64,000 bases of DNA from Bacteroidales bacterium (GTDB taxonomy: Bacteria > Bacteroidota > Bacteroidia > Bacteroidales > Bacteroidaceae), in contig SFFY01000006.1 of assembly GCA_004556745.1 (NCBI GenBank), forward strand, positions 1 to 64,000. Direction: 5' to 3'. Below the pieces are notes generated by a model. It did no database searches, was not told the origin of the DNA, and saw nothing but the letters and a program-made list of their open reading frames with translations. A program made the translations under genes and the position numbers. Positions within the stretch are counted from its first letter, which is position 1, and every line of letters begins with the position of its first letter. Positions 1-6,584 of the stretch are shown piece by piece.

Positions 1-15
1 ATAGTTTGGCCTTCA

Positions 16-37
16 AACCCGTCACTAATGACGGGTT
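16..37. terminator. Hairpin, possible terminator of a gene left of the window
   Basis: A 9-bp perfect stem (AACCCGTCA at 16-24 and TGACGGGTT at 29-37) closes a CTAA loop. No clear T-run follows on the plus strand. It could end a transcript entering from the left, or it could be part of a mobile-element remnant. Confidence 0.4.
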
Positions 38-56
38 GTGTCTTGTTCTGAAATAG

Positions 57-85
57 GTTGACCATTTCCGTGTATAGTTGACCAT
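57..85. mobile_element. Paired GTTGACCAT repeats, possible IS21-type end remnant
   Basis: GTTGACCAT occurs at 57-65 and again at 77-85, a 20-bp period, each followed by T-rich or TATCC sequence. IS21-family elements carry multiple short terminal repeats containing TTGACC, so this may be the edge or relic of such an element. No transposase reading frame is present in the window. The assignment is from memory of the family and is weak. Confidence 0.3.
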
Positions 86-140
86 ATCCTAAAAAGGTCT
101 ATGTGTTTCAAGCGGCCAGGCATTAAATATCCTCGCACTA

Positions 141-172
141 TTTTGCCGAAAGTTAATAGTAAATTATATTTG
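141..172 (+). promoter_or_regulatory. Bacteroidetes-type promoter of the SDR gene
   Basis: TTTTG at 141-145 (-33) and TATATTTG at 165-172 (-7, consensus TAnnTTTG) are 19 bp apart. Transcription would start near 178-180, leaving a leader of about 60 nt before the ATG at 240. Confidence 0.6.
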
Positions 173-239
173 CAGTAGCAAGATTTCGCTACTATCTCAA
201 TAGTATATGAGACTTTGATAGAATAAAACTTTAACGATT

Positions 240-962
240 ATGGAATATAAAGATAAAGTTGTTGTCGTGACAGGCGGTGCGCATGGCATTGGCAAATGTA
301 TTGCAGAAGAGTTTCGCAAGAGAGGTGCTTCGGTGGCAGTCATCGATGTGCGCAAGGGCGAGCACTTCGTTGGAGATATTTCCAAGAAAGAGGCGCTGGA
401 AAATTTTGCCGATGATATTATCCATAAATATGGCAAAGTGGATTACATCGTCAACAATGCCCTGCCTTTGATGAAAGGGCTGGACGAATGCAGCTGGGAA
501 GAATTTCAGTATGCCTTGGCCGTTGGCGTGACGGCACCATTCTATTTGGTCAAACTCCTCGCGCCACATCTCGCCGCAGGTGCCTCGATTGTAAACATAT
601 CTTCCTCACGCGACCGCATGAGCCAACCACAGACCGAAAGCTACACGGCGGCAAAGGGAGGCATTGCCGCCCTCACCCATGCCCTCGCCGTCACCCTGCG
701 TGGCAAGGCAAGGGTCAACTCCATTTCTCCGGGGTGGATTGACACAGACTTTAAGGACTACGCCGGGCCTAATGCCACTCAGCAACCGGCGGGCCGTGTA
801 GGCAATCCGATGGACATCGCCAACATGGTGCTGTTCCTCTGTTCCGAAAAAGCCGGATTTATCACAGGCGAGAGCATCTGCATCGACGGCGGCATGACCC
901 GGCAGATGATTTATCACGGAGATTATGGCTGGACATTTTCGAGCGCGGGCGAAGAAAGCTAA
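240..962 (+). CDS. SDR family oxidoreductase
   Basis: This is a 240-aa classical short-chain dehydrogenase/reductase, cytosolic and NAD(P)-dependent. It has the Rossmann glycine motif TGGAHGIG at residues 11-18, NNA at 72-74, catalytic serines at 121-123, and the YxxxK pair Y135/K139. A proline-glycine segment (ISPGW, 162-166) and an Asp-Gly-Gly near the C-terminus (IDGG, 215-218) fit the family. The length is normal. The start is chosen because the Rossmann strand begins at once after it and a promoter lies about 70 bp upstream. The substrate cannot be inferred: the gene stands alone, with no pathway partners nearby. Confidence 0.9.
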   Translation: MEYKDKVVVVTGGAHGIGKCIAEEFRKRGASVAVIDVRKGEHFVGDISKKEALENFADDIIHKYGKVDYIVNNALPLMKGLDECSWEEFQYALAVGVTAPFYLVKLLAPHLAAGASIVNISSSRDRMSQPQTESYTAAKGGIAALTHALAVTLRGKARVNSISPGWIDTDFKDYAGPNATQQPAGRVGNPMDIANMVLFLCSEKAGFITGESICIDGGMTRQMIYHGDYGWTFSSAGEES

Positions 963-1012
963 TCTTTTTCATCTTTTTTCTTGCTACGCAAAAAGAGTTC
1001 GTTCTATTTTAG

Positions 1013-1286
1013 TAACTTCGCAGCCGATTTAATAAAACAAGAGAAATCCTATACTATATGTTACTGAACATGCACATAACATTTCGCTCTTTTGCTCAGA
1101 GTTTTCGACGCTTTGAGCAAAGCAGTTATGTACATGCTTTAAGTACATCTTACACATACGGCATAGGATTTCCACAAATTCGTTTGCATAGTTTTTTCTA
1201 TCGGGCTTCCTAAAATCGCGCCCAGAGATAAACAATACACTATTGGACTGTTGGGATTTCCTTGCCGGGAAATTCCAACTTTTTTT
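1013..1286 (+). ncRNA. Candidate structured RNA with its own terminator
   Basis: A weak -7-like box TAACTTCG (1013-1020) precedes a long imperfect inverted repeat from 1043 to 1172. Outer arms share GAAATCCTAT / ATAGGATTTC, middle arms CATGCACATAAC / GTTATGTACATG, and the apex TTTTGCTCA / TGAGCAAAG. A strong hairpin (1250-1279) followed by seven T residues (1280-1286) ends the unit before the next gene. This layout fits a roughly 260-nt small RNA with a long bubble-interrupted rod, or a regulatory leader. I do not recognise a named family; a 6S-like rod is one possibility. Confidence 0.4.
1250..1286 (+). terminator. Rho-independent terminator upstream of the WYL-type gene
   Basis: The stem GTTGGGATTTCC / GGGAAATTCCAAC, with a TTGCC loop, is followed by TTTTTTT. 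It lies 22 bp before the ATG at 1308, so it either ends the candidate RNA at 1013-1249 or attenuates the downstream gene. Confidence 0.65.
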
Positions 1287-1307
1287 ATGCTAAAAATGAA
1301 AAATACT

Positions 1308-1721
1308 ATGCCAGCAAATAAGAATGCCTTAATAAGGTACAAAACAATAGACAACTGTTTGAGAAACAAATACAGAAGATGGACGCTCGACGACCTTGTG
1401 GAAGCTTGTTGCGATGCGCTCTACGACATGGAGGGAATAACCAAAGGTGTGTGCGCCAGGACTGTGCAGATGGACATACAGATTATGAGGTCCGACAAAC
1501 TTGGTTACAATGCTCCGATTGAAGTTTACGATAGAATCTATTACAGATATGCCGACCCTGATTACTCAATCACCGAAATGCCTTTATCGATAGAGGATTG
1601 CAAACTGATAAAGGAAGCGATTGTTCTCCTTGAAAACAAGAAAGATAAGAACAACGATGACACTATTAAGGTGCTTGACAAAGTGCAGAACAGACTAAAA
1701 TCCATTCTAAACTTTGTATAA
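1308..1721 (+). CDS. Truncated WYL-type transcriptional regulator (N-terminal part)
   Basis: The 137-aa product starts MPANKNALIRY and carries the winged-helix N-terminal region seen in Bacteroidetes WYL-domain regulators: a YKTIDNCLRN helix, a WTLDDLVEACCDAL segment, RTVQMDIQIMRSDKLGY, and a YYRYADPDYSI segment. Full-length relatives are about 300 aa, with a ligand-binding WYL domain at the C-terminus. Here the frame stops at a TAA after a Lys-rich linker (ENKKDKNND) and the WYL domain is missing. In-frame ATGs at 1287 and 1296 are alternative starts. It may be a remnant or a DNA-binding-only form. The tail (VLDKVQNRLKSILNF) looks like a natural C-terminus, so function is not excluded. Confidence 0.65.
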   Translation: MPANKNALIRYKTIDNCLRNKYRRWTLDDLVEACCDALYDMEGITKGVCARTVQMDIQIMRSDKLGYNAPIEVYDRIYYRYADPDYSITEMPLSIEDCKLIKEAIVLLENKKDKNNDDTIKVLDKVQNRLKSILNFV

Positions 1722-1758
1722 CAAAATGCATGAAGATACCACGGCAGCGGTCAGCATT

Positions 1759-1804
1759 AAAAGACCTCTTTTCTGCAGATGCAAGGAAAAGAGGTCTTTT
1801 TTTT
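1759..1804 (+). terminator. Rho-independent terminator after the WYL-type gene
   Basis: A 15-bp perfect stem (1759-1773 with 1786-1800; AAAAGACCTCTTTTC and its complement) is followed by a run of T to 1804. It separates the plus-strand regulator from the convergent tRNA cluster. Confidence 0.85.
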
Positions 1805-1853
1805 GTGGGAACTTCAAATGGACTGCACAGCCAATACACAATTGAAGCATTAG

Positions 1854-1927
1854 GGAGTTTGATGGGAATCGAACCCACGACCACCAGAGCCACAACCTGG
1901 CGCTCTGCCAACTGAGCTACAAACTCC
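1854..1927 (-). tRNA. tRNA-His (GTG)
   Basis: The cloverleaf read on the minus strand begins GGAGTTTGTAGCTCAG. The anticodon loop TTGTGGC gives anticodon GTG. The extra 5' G (G-1, position 1927) faces C73 (position 1854), the identity element of histidine tRNAs. No CCA is encoded. It is the last gene of the Ser-Arg-Phe-His cluster. Confidence 0.93.
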
Positions 1928-1960
1928 ATGAGTTGAATTTGAAAGGCGAATATTTTTGTG

Positions 1961-2033
1961 TGGAGCCTCATGGAATTGAACCATGTTCTCTGGATTTTCA
2001 GTCCAGCGCATTCACCGAGTCTGCCAAAGCTCC
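1961..2033 (-). tRNA. tRNA-Phe (GAA)
   Basis: A 73-nt cloverleaf has the anticodon stem CTGGA/TCCAG around the loop CTGAAAA, giving anticodon GAA. The T-arm is CATGG-TTCAATT-CCATG and the acceptor GGAGCTT pairs with AGGCTCC. One D-stem pair (13-22) is a mismatch, as is common. The CCA is not encoded. Confidence 0.9.
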
Positions 2034-2040
2034 AATTCTG

Positions 2041-2115
2041 TGACGAGGATGGGACTCGAACCCATAACCTGATACTTCGTAGGCACCTGCTCTAATCCAA
2101 TTGAGCTACCTCGCC
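2041..2115 (-). tRNA. tRNA-Arg (ACG)
   Basis: A 75-nt cloverleaf has acceptor GGCGAGG/CCTCGTC, D-stem GCTC/GAGC, anticodon loop CTACGAA (anticodon ACG, read as ICG after deamination), and T-arm ATGGG-TTCGAGT-CCCAT. It lies 5 nt from the 3' end of the split tRNA-Ser and 7 nt from tRNA-Phe. No CCA is encoded. Confidence 0.92.
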
Positions 2116-2120
2116 ATTTG

Positions 2121-2275
2121 CGGAAGCAGAAGGATTTCGCTGAGAATCGCCTGACGCTCGGCATAATCCAAACAAGTTTGGCTTCTGCACTCGCTAAGGG
2201 CGATTTCGAACCTTCGGAACCTTGCGGTTCGGCACGTTAGCAATGTGCTGGTTTAAGCCACTCACCCATGCTTCC
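2121..2275 (-). tRNA. tRNA-Ser (GCT) split by an insertion of about 69 nt in the T-loop
   Basis: On the minus strand the 5' part (2275 down to about 2203) has acceptor GGAAGCA, the serine D-arm GGTGAGTGGCTTAAACC, anticodon loop TTGCTAA (GCT), a long variable arm GAACC-GCAA-GGTTC and T-stem strand GAAGG followed by TTCGAAAT. The matching halves, T-stem CCTTC, acceptor TGCTTCC and discriminator G, lie at 2121-2133. In between sit about 69 extra nt flanked by the 7-bp direct repeat CGAAATC and carrying inner inverted repeats AATCGCC/GGCGATT. Removing one repeat unit gives an 86-nt tRNA with an 8-nt T-loop. It may be a disrupted gene; bacterial tRNA introns known to me are much larger group I introns. 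Confidence 0.75.
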
Positions 2276-2290
2276 TTTGTTTTGACGATG

Positions 2291-2298
2291 CAAAGGTA
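2291..2298 (-). promoter_or_regulatory. -7 box for the tRNA cluster
   Basis: TACCTTTG on the minus strand (2298 to 2291) matches TAnnTTTG and lies 16 nt before the 5' end of tRNA-Ser. No clear -33 TTTG is seen at the usual spacing. Confidence 0.5.
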
Positions 2299-2524
2299 GT
2301 ACAGGCGAATGAAGCCTTTTTTCGTAGCAAGAAAAAATATCGAAATAATCGATTGTTTTTTGTTTTTTTCCAATATGACAAATGAAGAACATAGAAAGAG
2401 GCCTCAAGAGTTGGGGCAAGTTATCGATTTTCTTAGCATACAGATTCTACTGTCATACGTGAGAGGCTGCACGATCACGGAGAAAATTTATATTTGCTCG
2501 GAGATAATTTTTGCTAAGTCCGTG

Positions 2525-2665
2525 ATATTTTTTACTCTCTGCGCAGAAAAAGTTTGTTACAAAGTTTGTAATATGCGTTACAAAGTTTCTAACACATGTT
2601 ACAAAGTTTGTAATACGTGTTACAAACTTTGTAACAAAAACTTTCTTATGGGATAGGGAAAAATA
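2525..2665 (+). repeat. Composite palindrome-array element, copy 1
   Basis: Four copies of the near-palindrome GTTACAAAGTTTGTAAC start at 2556, 2577, 2598 and 2619, exactly 21 bp apart. They are bordered by TTTTTTACTCTCTGCGCA on the left and CTTATGGGATAGGGAAAA on the right. Homologous copies are at about 32125-32264 (core inverted) and 52798-52936. The rest of the gap 2276-2895 holds the tRNA promoter, AT-rich sequence and the tandem repeat at 2666-2745. Confidence 0.8.
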
Positions 2666-2745
2666 TCAAGGAGGAAATAAAAATTTTCAAGGAGGAAATA
2701 AAAATTTTCAAGGAGGAAATAAAAATTTTCAAGGAGAAAACAAAA
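2666..2745 (+). repeat. 21-bp tandem repeat, four units
   Basis: Units beginning TCAAGGAGGAAATAAAAAT start at 2666, 2687, 2708 and 2729, again with a 21-bp period; the last is degenerate. AGGAGG inside the unit resembles a Shine-Dalgarno sequence but no start codon follows. A hairpin-forming segment (CTGCGCAGACA ... TGTCTGCGTAG) follows at about 2751-2780. Confidence 0.75.
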
Positions 2746-2895
2746 AATATCTGCGCAGACAAGAGATACTGTCTGCGTAGAGCGTGAAAACGGTCCTATA
2801 TGATCGTGGATATTTGCTATGCAGATAATTGGTCTTAATGGGCATCTATTATAACGGCTGACGGATCTGCGGGGAAAATAGCGGCGGCTGCGTCC

Positions 2896-3804
2896 CTATT
2901 GGAACTTGAAGTAAGGCACGAGCCGCTTGAAATCTTTTTCGGAAAAGTCGGGGTTGTTGCGCAGGTCCGACCACGATTGCAGCGGACCGAATTTCTGGCG
3001 GAAGCGCACGATGGCGCGCACCTGCTCGTAGGAGAGATAGGGATGCCGCAGCAGGGTTTTGAAGTCAGACTTGTTCACATCGATTTGTCTCGGCGTTTCG
3101 CCCGCGCCAATCTCGAACCATTGCTCTATACCTTCGGGCAAATCGTCGATTTCGCGCAGTTGCGCCGTGCTGATGTAGCCGCCCAGCCGCTCGCGGTAGC
3201 GGCAAATCTGCGCCGCACGGTAACGCCCTATGCCAGGTATGCGCTGAAGGAGCGTCGTGTCGGCAGCGTTTAGCGACAGCACCGTAAGAGAGTCGAACTT
3301 TTCCGGGTAGATGCGCCTCAGGCTGTCGCGCCGGCTGATTTCTGCCGCGCGGCAATTATTATTTTCCTCCGTAATCGGTGGGATGATGATATAAGGCCGC
3401 AATCTTTGAAAATCTTCTTCGGTCAAGCCATACAGGCGGTGGAAATCGTCGGCACTGCGCCAGCGTCCGCCTCTGCGGCGATATTTCAAGAGATTGCGCA
3501 CCTGCCACGGCCTCAGCCCCACGCGCAGCAGCGTTGCCGAGTCGGCCTCGTTGGGGTTAAAGGGAAAAGGCTCCGCCGCCGCGGTCAGCCCGTGCAGCGA
3601 GGCACGGTGCATGCTGTCGGCTCGCAGACTTTCCTCAAAGGCCGCCAGATCCTTACGGTCGGCTTCGGAAAACTGGTCCTTTTCCGCATTGTTGCGTTCC
3701 GAAAGCCACCATCTTCCGGCGATGATGAGCAAAACAACAATGAGCAACACGCCAAAGGCGCGCTGCTCACTGCGGGAGATATGAAATTTCTGCTTTATCG
3801 ACAC
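2896..3804 (-). CDS. Membrane-anchored helix-hairpin-helix (ComEA-like) protein
   Basis: The 302-aa protein has one hydrophobic segment near the N-terminus (AFGVLLIVVLLIIAG, residues 17-31) and then three helix-hairpin-helix repeats. The first is around FNPNEADSATLLRVGLRPW, the second around LNAADTTLLQRIPGIGRYR and the third around DVNKSDFKTLLRHPYLSYE. This matches the ComEA-type DNA-binding fold facing the periplasm, but no com genes are nearby, so a role in DNA uptake is only inference. It lies 9 bp after gdhA on the same strand and is probably co-transcribed with it. Confidence 0.8.
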   Translation of the reverse strand: MSIKQKFHISRSEQRAFGVLLIVVLLIIAGRWWLSERNNAEKDQFSEADRKDLAAFEESLRADSMHRASLHGLTAAAEPFPFNPNEADSATLLRVGLRPWQVRNLLKYRRRGGRWRSADDFHRLYGLTEEDFQRLRPYIIIPPITEENNNCRAAEISRRDSLRRIYPEKFDSLTVLSLNAADTTLLQRIPGIGRYRAAQICRYRERLGGYISTAQLREIDDLPEGIEQWFEIGAGETPRQIDVNKSDFKTLLRHPYLSYEQVRAIVRFRQKFGPLQSWSDLRNNPDFSEKDFKRLVPYFKFQ

Positions 3805-3813
3805 TGACTTAAA

Positions 3814-5148
3814 TTAGATAATGCCTTGTGCCATCATGGCGTGTGCCACCTTCATAAAGCCGGCGATGTTTGCGCCCTTTACATAGTTGAGGTAGCCGTC
3901 GGTGCGTCCGTAGCGCAGGCATTGGTCGTGCACGGCCGACATGATCTGGTGCAACTTTGCATCGACTTCCTCGGCCGTCCAAGAAAGGTGCATTGCGTTT
4001 TGCGTCATTTCGAGGCCGGAGGTTGCCACGCCGCCGGAGTTTACTGCCTTGCCCGGGGCAAAGAGTTGGCGATGCTCGATAAAGTAGTCCACAGCCTCGG
4101 CGGTGCAACCCATGTTGCTCACCTCAGCCACACACTGCACGCCGTTTGCCACGAGTTGCTCGGCATCTTGCAGGTTCAGTTCGTTCTGAGTGGCGCAAGG
4201 CAGGGCAATATCTACCTTCTGCTCCCACGGCTTCTTGCCGGCGAAGAACTGTGCTTCGGGATAACGCTCGGCGTAAGGTGCCACGATGTCTTCGCCCGAG
4301 AGGCGCAGTTCGAGCATGTAGTCGATCTTTTCGCCGCTCACGCCCTTGGGGTCGTACACGTAGCCGTCGGGACCGCTCAGCGTTACGACTTTCGCGCCCA
4401 TCTCGGTGGCTTTCTTTGCTGCGCCCCATGCCACGTTGCCGAAGCCGGAGATGGCCACCGTTTTGCCCTTGATGTCAAGGCCGTGCTCGGCAAGCATTTG
4501 ATTTACAAAATAGAGTGCGCCGTAGCCGGTTGCCTCGGGGCGGAGAATAGAACCGCCGAAGTCGAGGCCTTTGCCCGTGAACGTGCCGGTATGCTGGCGC
4601 GTGAGTTTCTTATACATGCCGTACATATAGGCTACCTCGCGTCCGCCCACGCCGATGTCGCCGGCAGGCACGTCCTGGTCGGGGCCGAGGTTGCGCCAAA
4701 GTTCGAGCATGAAGGCCTGGCAGAAGCGCATGATCTCTGCCTCGCTGCGGCCGCGCGGCGCAAAGTCCGAACCGCCTTTCGCACCGCCCATAGGCAGCGT
4801 GGTAAGGGCGTTCTTGAACGTCTGCTCGAAGCCGAGGAATTTGAGAATGCTCAGATTAACGGAGGGGTGGAAGCGCATGCCGCCTTTGTACGGGCCAATG
4901 GCGTTGTTGAACTGCACGCGGTAGCCGAGGTTTACGTGCGTATTGCCGCGGTCGTCAACCCAGGGCACTTTGAAGGTAAAGATGCGGTCGGGTTCCACAA
5001 GCCGCTCGATGAGGCTCACGCGCTCGAACTCGGGATGCTGGTTATAGATGTCTTCAATAGAGAGGAGCACTTCGCGCACTGCTTGCAAGTACTCTTTTTC
5101 ACCCGGATGCTTTGCTTCCAGATTTTGCAGGATTAATTCGGTTTTCAT
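3814..5148 (-). CDS. gdhA: Glutamate dehydrogenase, hexameric NADP-type
   Basis: The 444-aa enzyme interconverts 2-oxoglutarate plus ammonium and glutamate; in Bacteroidales it is the main ammonium-assimilation route. The substrate-binding segment GPYKGGMRFHPS (85-96) and the catalytic-lysine motif PMGGAKGGSDF (119-129, K124) are intact. The nucleotide-binding loop reads ISGFGNVAWGAA. The length is typical of the bacterial hexameric family. The ATG at 5148 gives the usual N-terminus (MKTELILQNLE). A promoter is visible at 5275-5306, so the leader of about 120 nt contains two blocks of 8-bp repeats. The HhH protein follows after 9 bp. Confidence 0.96.
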   Translation of the reverse strand: MKTELILQNLEAKHPGEKEYLQAVREVLLSIEDIYNQHPEFERVSLIERLVEPDRIFTFKVPWVDDRGNTHVNLGYRVQFNNAIGPYKGGMRFHPSVNLSILKFLGFEQTFKNALTTLPMGGAKGGSDFAPRGRSEAEIMRFCQAFMLELWRNLGPDQDVPAGDIGVGGREVAYMYGMYKKLTRQHTGTFTGKGLDFGGSILRPEATGYGALYFVNQMLAEHGLDIKGKTVAISGFGNVAWGAAKKATEMGAKVVTLSGPDGYVYDPKGVSGEKIDYMLELRLSGEDIVAPYAERYPEAQFFAGKKPWEQKVDIALPCATQNELNLQDAEQLVANGVQCVAEVSNMGCTAEAVDYFIEHRQLFAPGKAVNSGGVATSGLEMTQNAMHLSWTAEEVDAKLHQIMSAVHDQCLRYGRTDGYLNYVKGANIAGFMKVAHAMMAQGII

Positions 5149-5174
5149 GATATTAAAGATAATAACAAGGTTTA

Positions 5175-5248
5175 GTAGACGAGTAAACGAGTAGACGAGT
5201 AAACAAGTCTATGTTTGTAGACAAGTAAACGAGTAGACGAGAAAACAA
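5175..5248. repeat. Two four-unit blocks of 8-bp repeats in the gdhA leader
   Basis: The units GTAGACGA, GTAAACGA, GTAGACGA, GTAAACAA run from 5175 to 5206. A second set of four (GTAGACAA to GAAAACAA) runs from 5217 to 5248. Related four-unit blocks lie at 8499-8530 and 35763-35794. Given the promoter at 5275-5306, both blocks are transcribed in the gdhA 5' untranslated region. Confidence 0.75.
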
Positions 5249-5274
5249 GTCAAGGCTCATTTATATTATATGCG

Positions 5275-5306
5275 CAAATGTAAGCAAAAAGCCCGCACTC
5301 CACAAA
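5275..5306 (-). promoter_or_regulatory. Promoter of gdhA
   Basis: On the minus strand, TTTG (5306-5303) and TACATTTG (5282-5275) are separated by 20 bp, matching the Bacteroidetes -33/-7 pattern. Transcription would start near 5268, about 120 nt before the start codon. Confidence 0.6.
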
Positions 5307-5393
5307 CTTTTCAGGCTTTTAATATAAGAAAATCGCGAAAAGCATGCTTTTTTCTTGTCTTTTTGATAGAATTGGGGCGTTTTGCGTGCGCCT

Positions 5394-5741
5394 TTACTTG
5401 CTGTCTGTGTAGCCGAGGGTGCGGAGGAGGGGAAGGAGGCGCTGGCGCACGTCGCCTTGGATAAGGATTTGCCCGTCCTTCTCCGCGCCGCCGGTGCAGA
5501 GCCGCTTTTTGAGTTCGCGGCTCAGGGAGCGCAGGTCGTCATCGCTGCCCACGAAGCCCTTGATTACGGTGACGGTTTTGCCTGCCCGCCCCGACTTTTC
5601 CAGTTGCAAACGCAAACGCTGCCGTTCGGGCGGCAGCGTTGCTATGGGTTCGTCATTAGTGTCTTCGTCGGTGGTGAACGCGAAGTCAGGATTGGTGGAA
5701 TATACCATTCCGAGGCGTTTCTTCCAGTCGTTGTCTTTCAT
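5394..5741 (-). CDS. SUI1/eIF1-like translation factor (YciH family)
   Basis: The 115-aa protein has an acidic N-terminal stretch followed by the SUI1 fold. The core shows LQLEKSGRAGKTVTVIKGFVG, DLRSLSRELKKRLCTGGAEKDG and ILIQGDVRQRLLPLLRTLGY, which are the family's hallmark segments. The length is typical of bacterial YciH proteins, thought to influence start-codon selection during initiation. The start lies 7 bp after the META lipoprotein gene on the same strand, so the two are probably co-transcribed, with no obvious functional link. Confidence 0.9.
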   Translation of the reverse strand: MKDNDWKKRLGMVYSTNPDFAFTTDEDTNDEPIATLPPERQRLRLQLEKSGRAGKTVTVIKGFVGSDDDLRSLSRELKKRLCTGGAEKDGQILIQGDVRQRLLPLLRTLGYTDSK

Positions 5742-5748
5742 CTTCAGA

Positions 5749-6504
5749 TTATTCCTTTTTGGAGAGTTTCATCAGTTGCTTGCCGTTCTCATCGTTCAGG
5801 AAGATGTAGTTGCCGGCAAGGCGCAGCTGCTTCGTCTTGGCAAGGGCATCGAGGAAAGGACGCTCCCACTTGGCGTCTTGACAGAGCATGCGCGTGCTGC
5901 CAAGGGCGGAGAAGTCGGCCTTACCCGATTGCAGGTCTTTCAGGTTGAACGAGCCCGTCAGGCGGTTGCAGCCCGTAAATCCGTAGATGCTGCCTTTCTT
6001 CGCGTCGAAGCCGATGAAGGGTGTTTCGCTCTCGCTCTGCGGCACTGCCTGCCCGTCTATCACCTGCGCGTACCATTTGCCGTCGAGCAAATCGCCTACA
6101 ATCGTGCGCTTCAGGCAAACCACGAGTTCGCCGCCGTGCTCATCGGTGAGCACGAATGCCTCTTCCTTGCCCTTTGCCTGCTTGCACGAGCGTAGGGCTG
6201 CGTAGAGCTTTTGTTCCGTCTCGTTATCCGGGCAATAGCGCATGGTAGTAACCATTTTGGAGAAATCGAGTTGCTTGCCCTTTTGCGGCAGATCGGCAGA
6301 GAAGGAATTGCAGCCCGTGTTGCCGTTCAGCTTTCCGTTTTCAATGCCGAAGTAGGGTGCTTTCTCTATGACGAGCACCGTTTCGCCGTTGATTTGCGCC
6401 ACGTACCATTCGCCCGAGAGCGTTGTCAGGTCGAGGCTTTTGCTGCAGCCTGCAAGCAGGGTGAGGGCGAGCAGGGGCAAGAAAAGTTTGATTTTTTTCG
6501 TCAT
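5749..6504 (-). CDS. Lipoprotein with two META (HslJ-like) domains
   Basis: The 251-aa protein begins with a lipoprotein signal (LLALTLLAGC, lipobox cysteine C20). It contains two META domains in tandem. The first covers about LSGEWYVAQING to CLKRTI with the core GIENGKLNGNTGCNSF. The second covers about LLDGKWYAQVIDG to the end with GSIYGFTGCNRLTGSF. META domains occur in HslJ-type heat-inducible envelope proteins of unknown biochemical role. It is probably anchored to the inner or outer membrane. It precedes the SUI1-like gene by 7 bp. A long fold-back element lies between it and the porin gene upstream. Confidence 0.88.
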   Translation of the reverse strand: MTKKIKLFLPLLALTLLAGCSKSLDLTTLSGEWYVAQINGETVLVIEKAPYFGIENGKLNGNTGCNSFSADLPQKGKQLDFSKMVTTMRYCPDNETEQKLYAALRSCKQAKGKEEAFVLTDEHGGELVVCLKRTIVGDLLDGKWYAQVIDGQAVPQSESETPFIGFDAKKGSIYGFTGCNRLTGSFNLKDLQSGKADFSALGSTRMLCQDAKWERPFLDALAKTKQLRLAGNYIFLNDENGKQLMKLSKKE

Positions 6505-6584
6505 AATATAGTTCTGAATTTATTAGAATTTACTTGTTGGTAGGATAAACTGCAAATTTGCTTTTTTATTGCCCACGAATTTGC

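Noticed and set aside
2556..2635. CRISPR-like array
   Set aside because: Period of 21 bp with 4-bp spacers that are conserved between copies; no unique spacers and no cas genes.
2309..2656. 115-codon frame through palindrome-array copy 1
   Set aside because: The C-terminal heptads follow from the 21-bp DNA repeat and the N-terminal part is not shared with the other copies; kept only as a low-interest finding.
3826..5136. 436-codon open frame antisense to gdhA
   Set aside because: It mirrors gdhA in a GC-rich region where antisense frames stay open; it has no domain, signal or promoter.
5175..5248. CRISPR or iteron origin
   Set aside because: 8-bp units without spacers, and no replication-initiator gene nearby.
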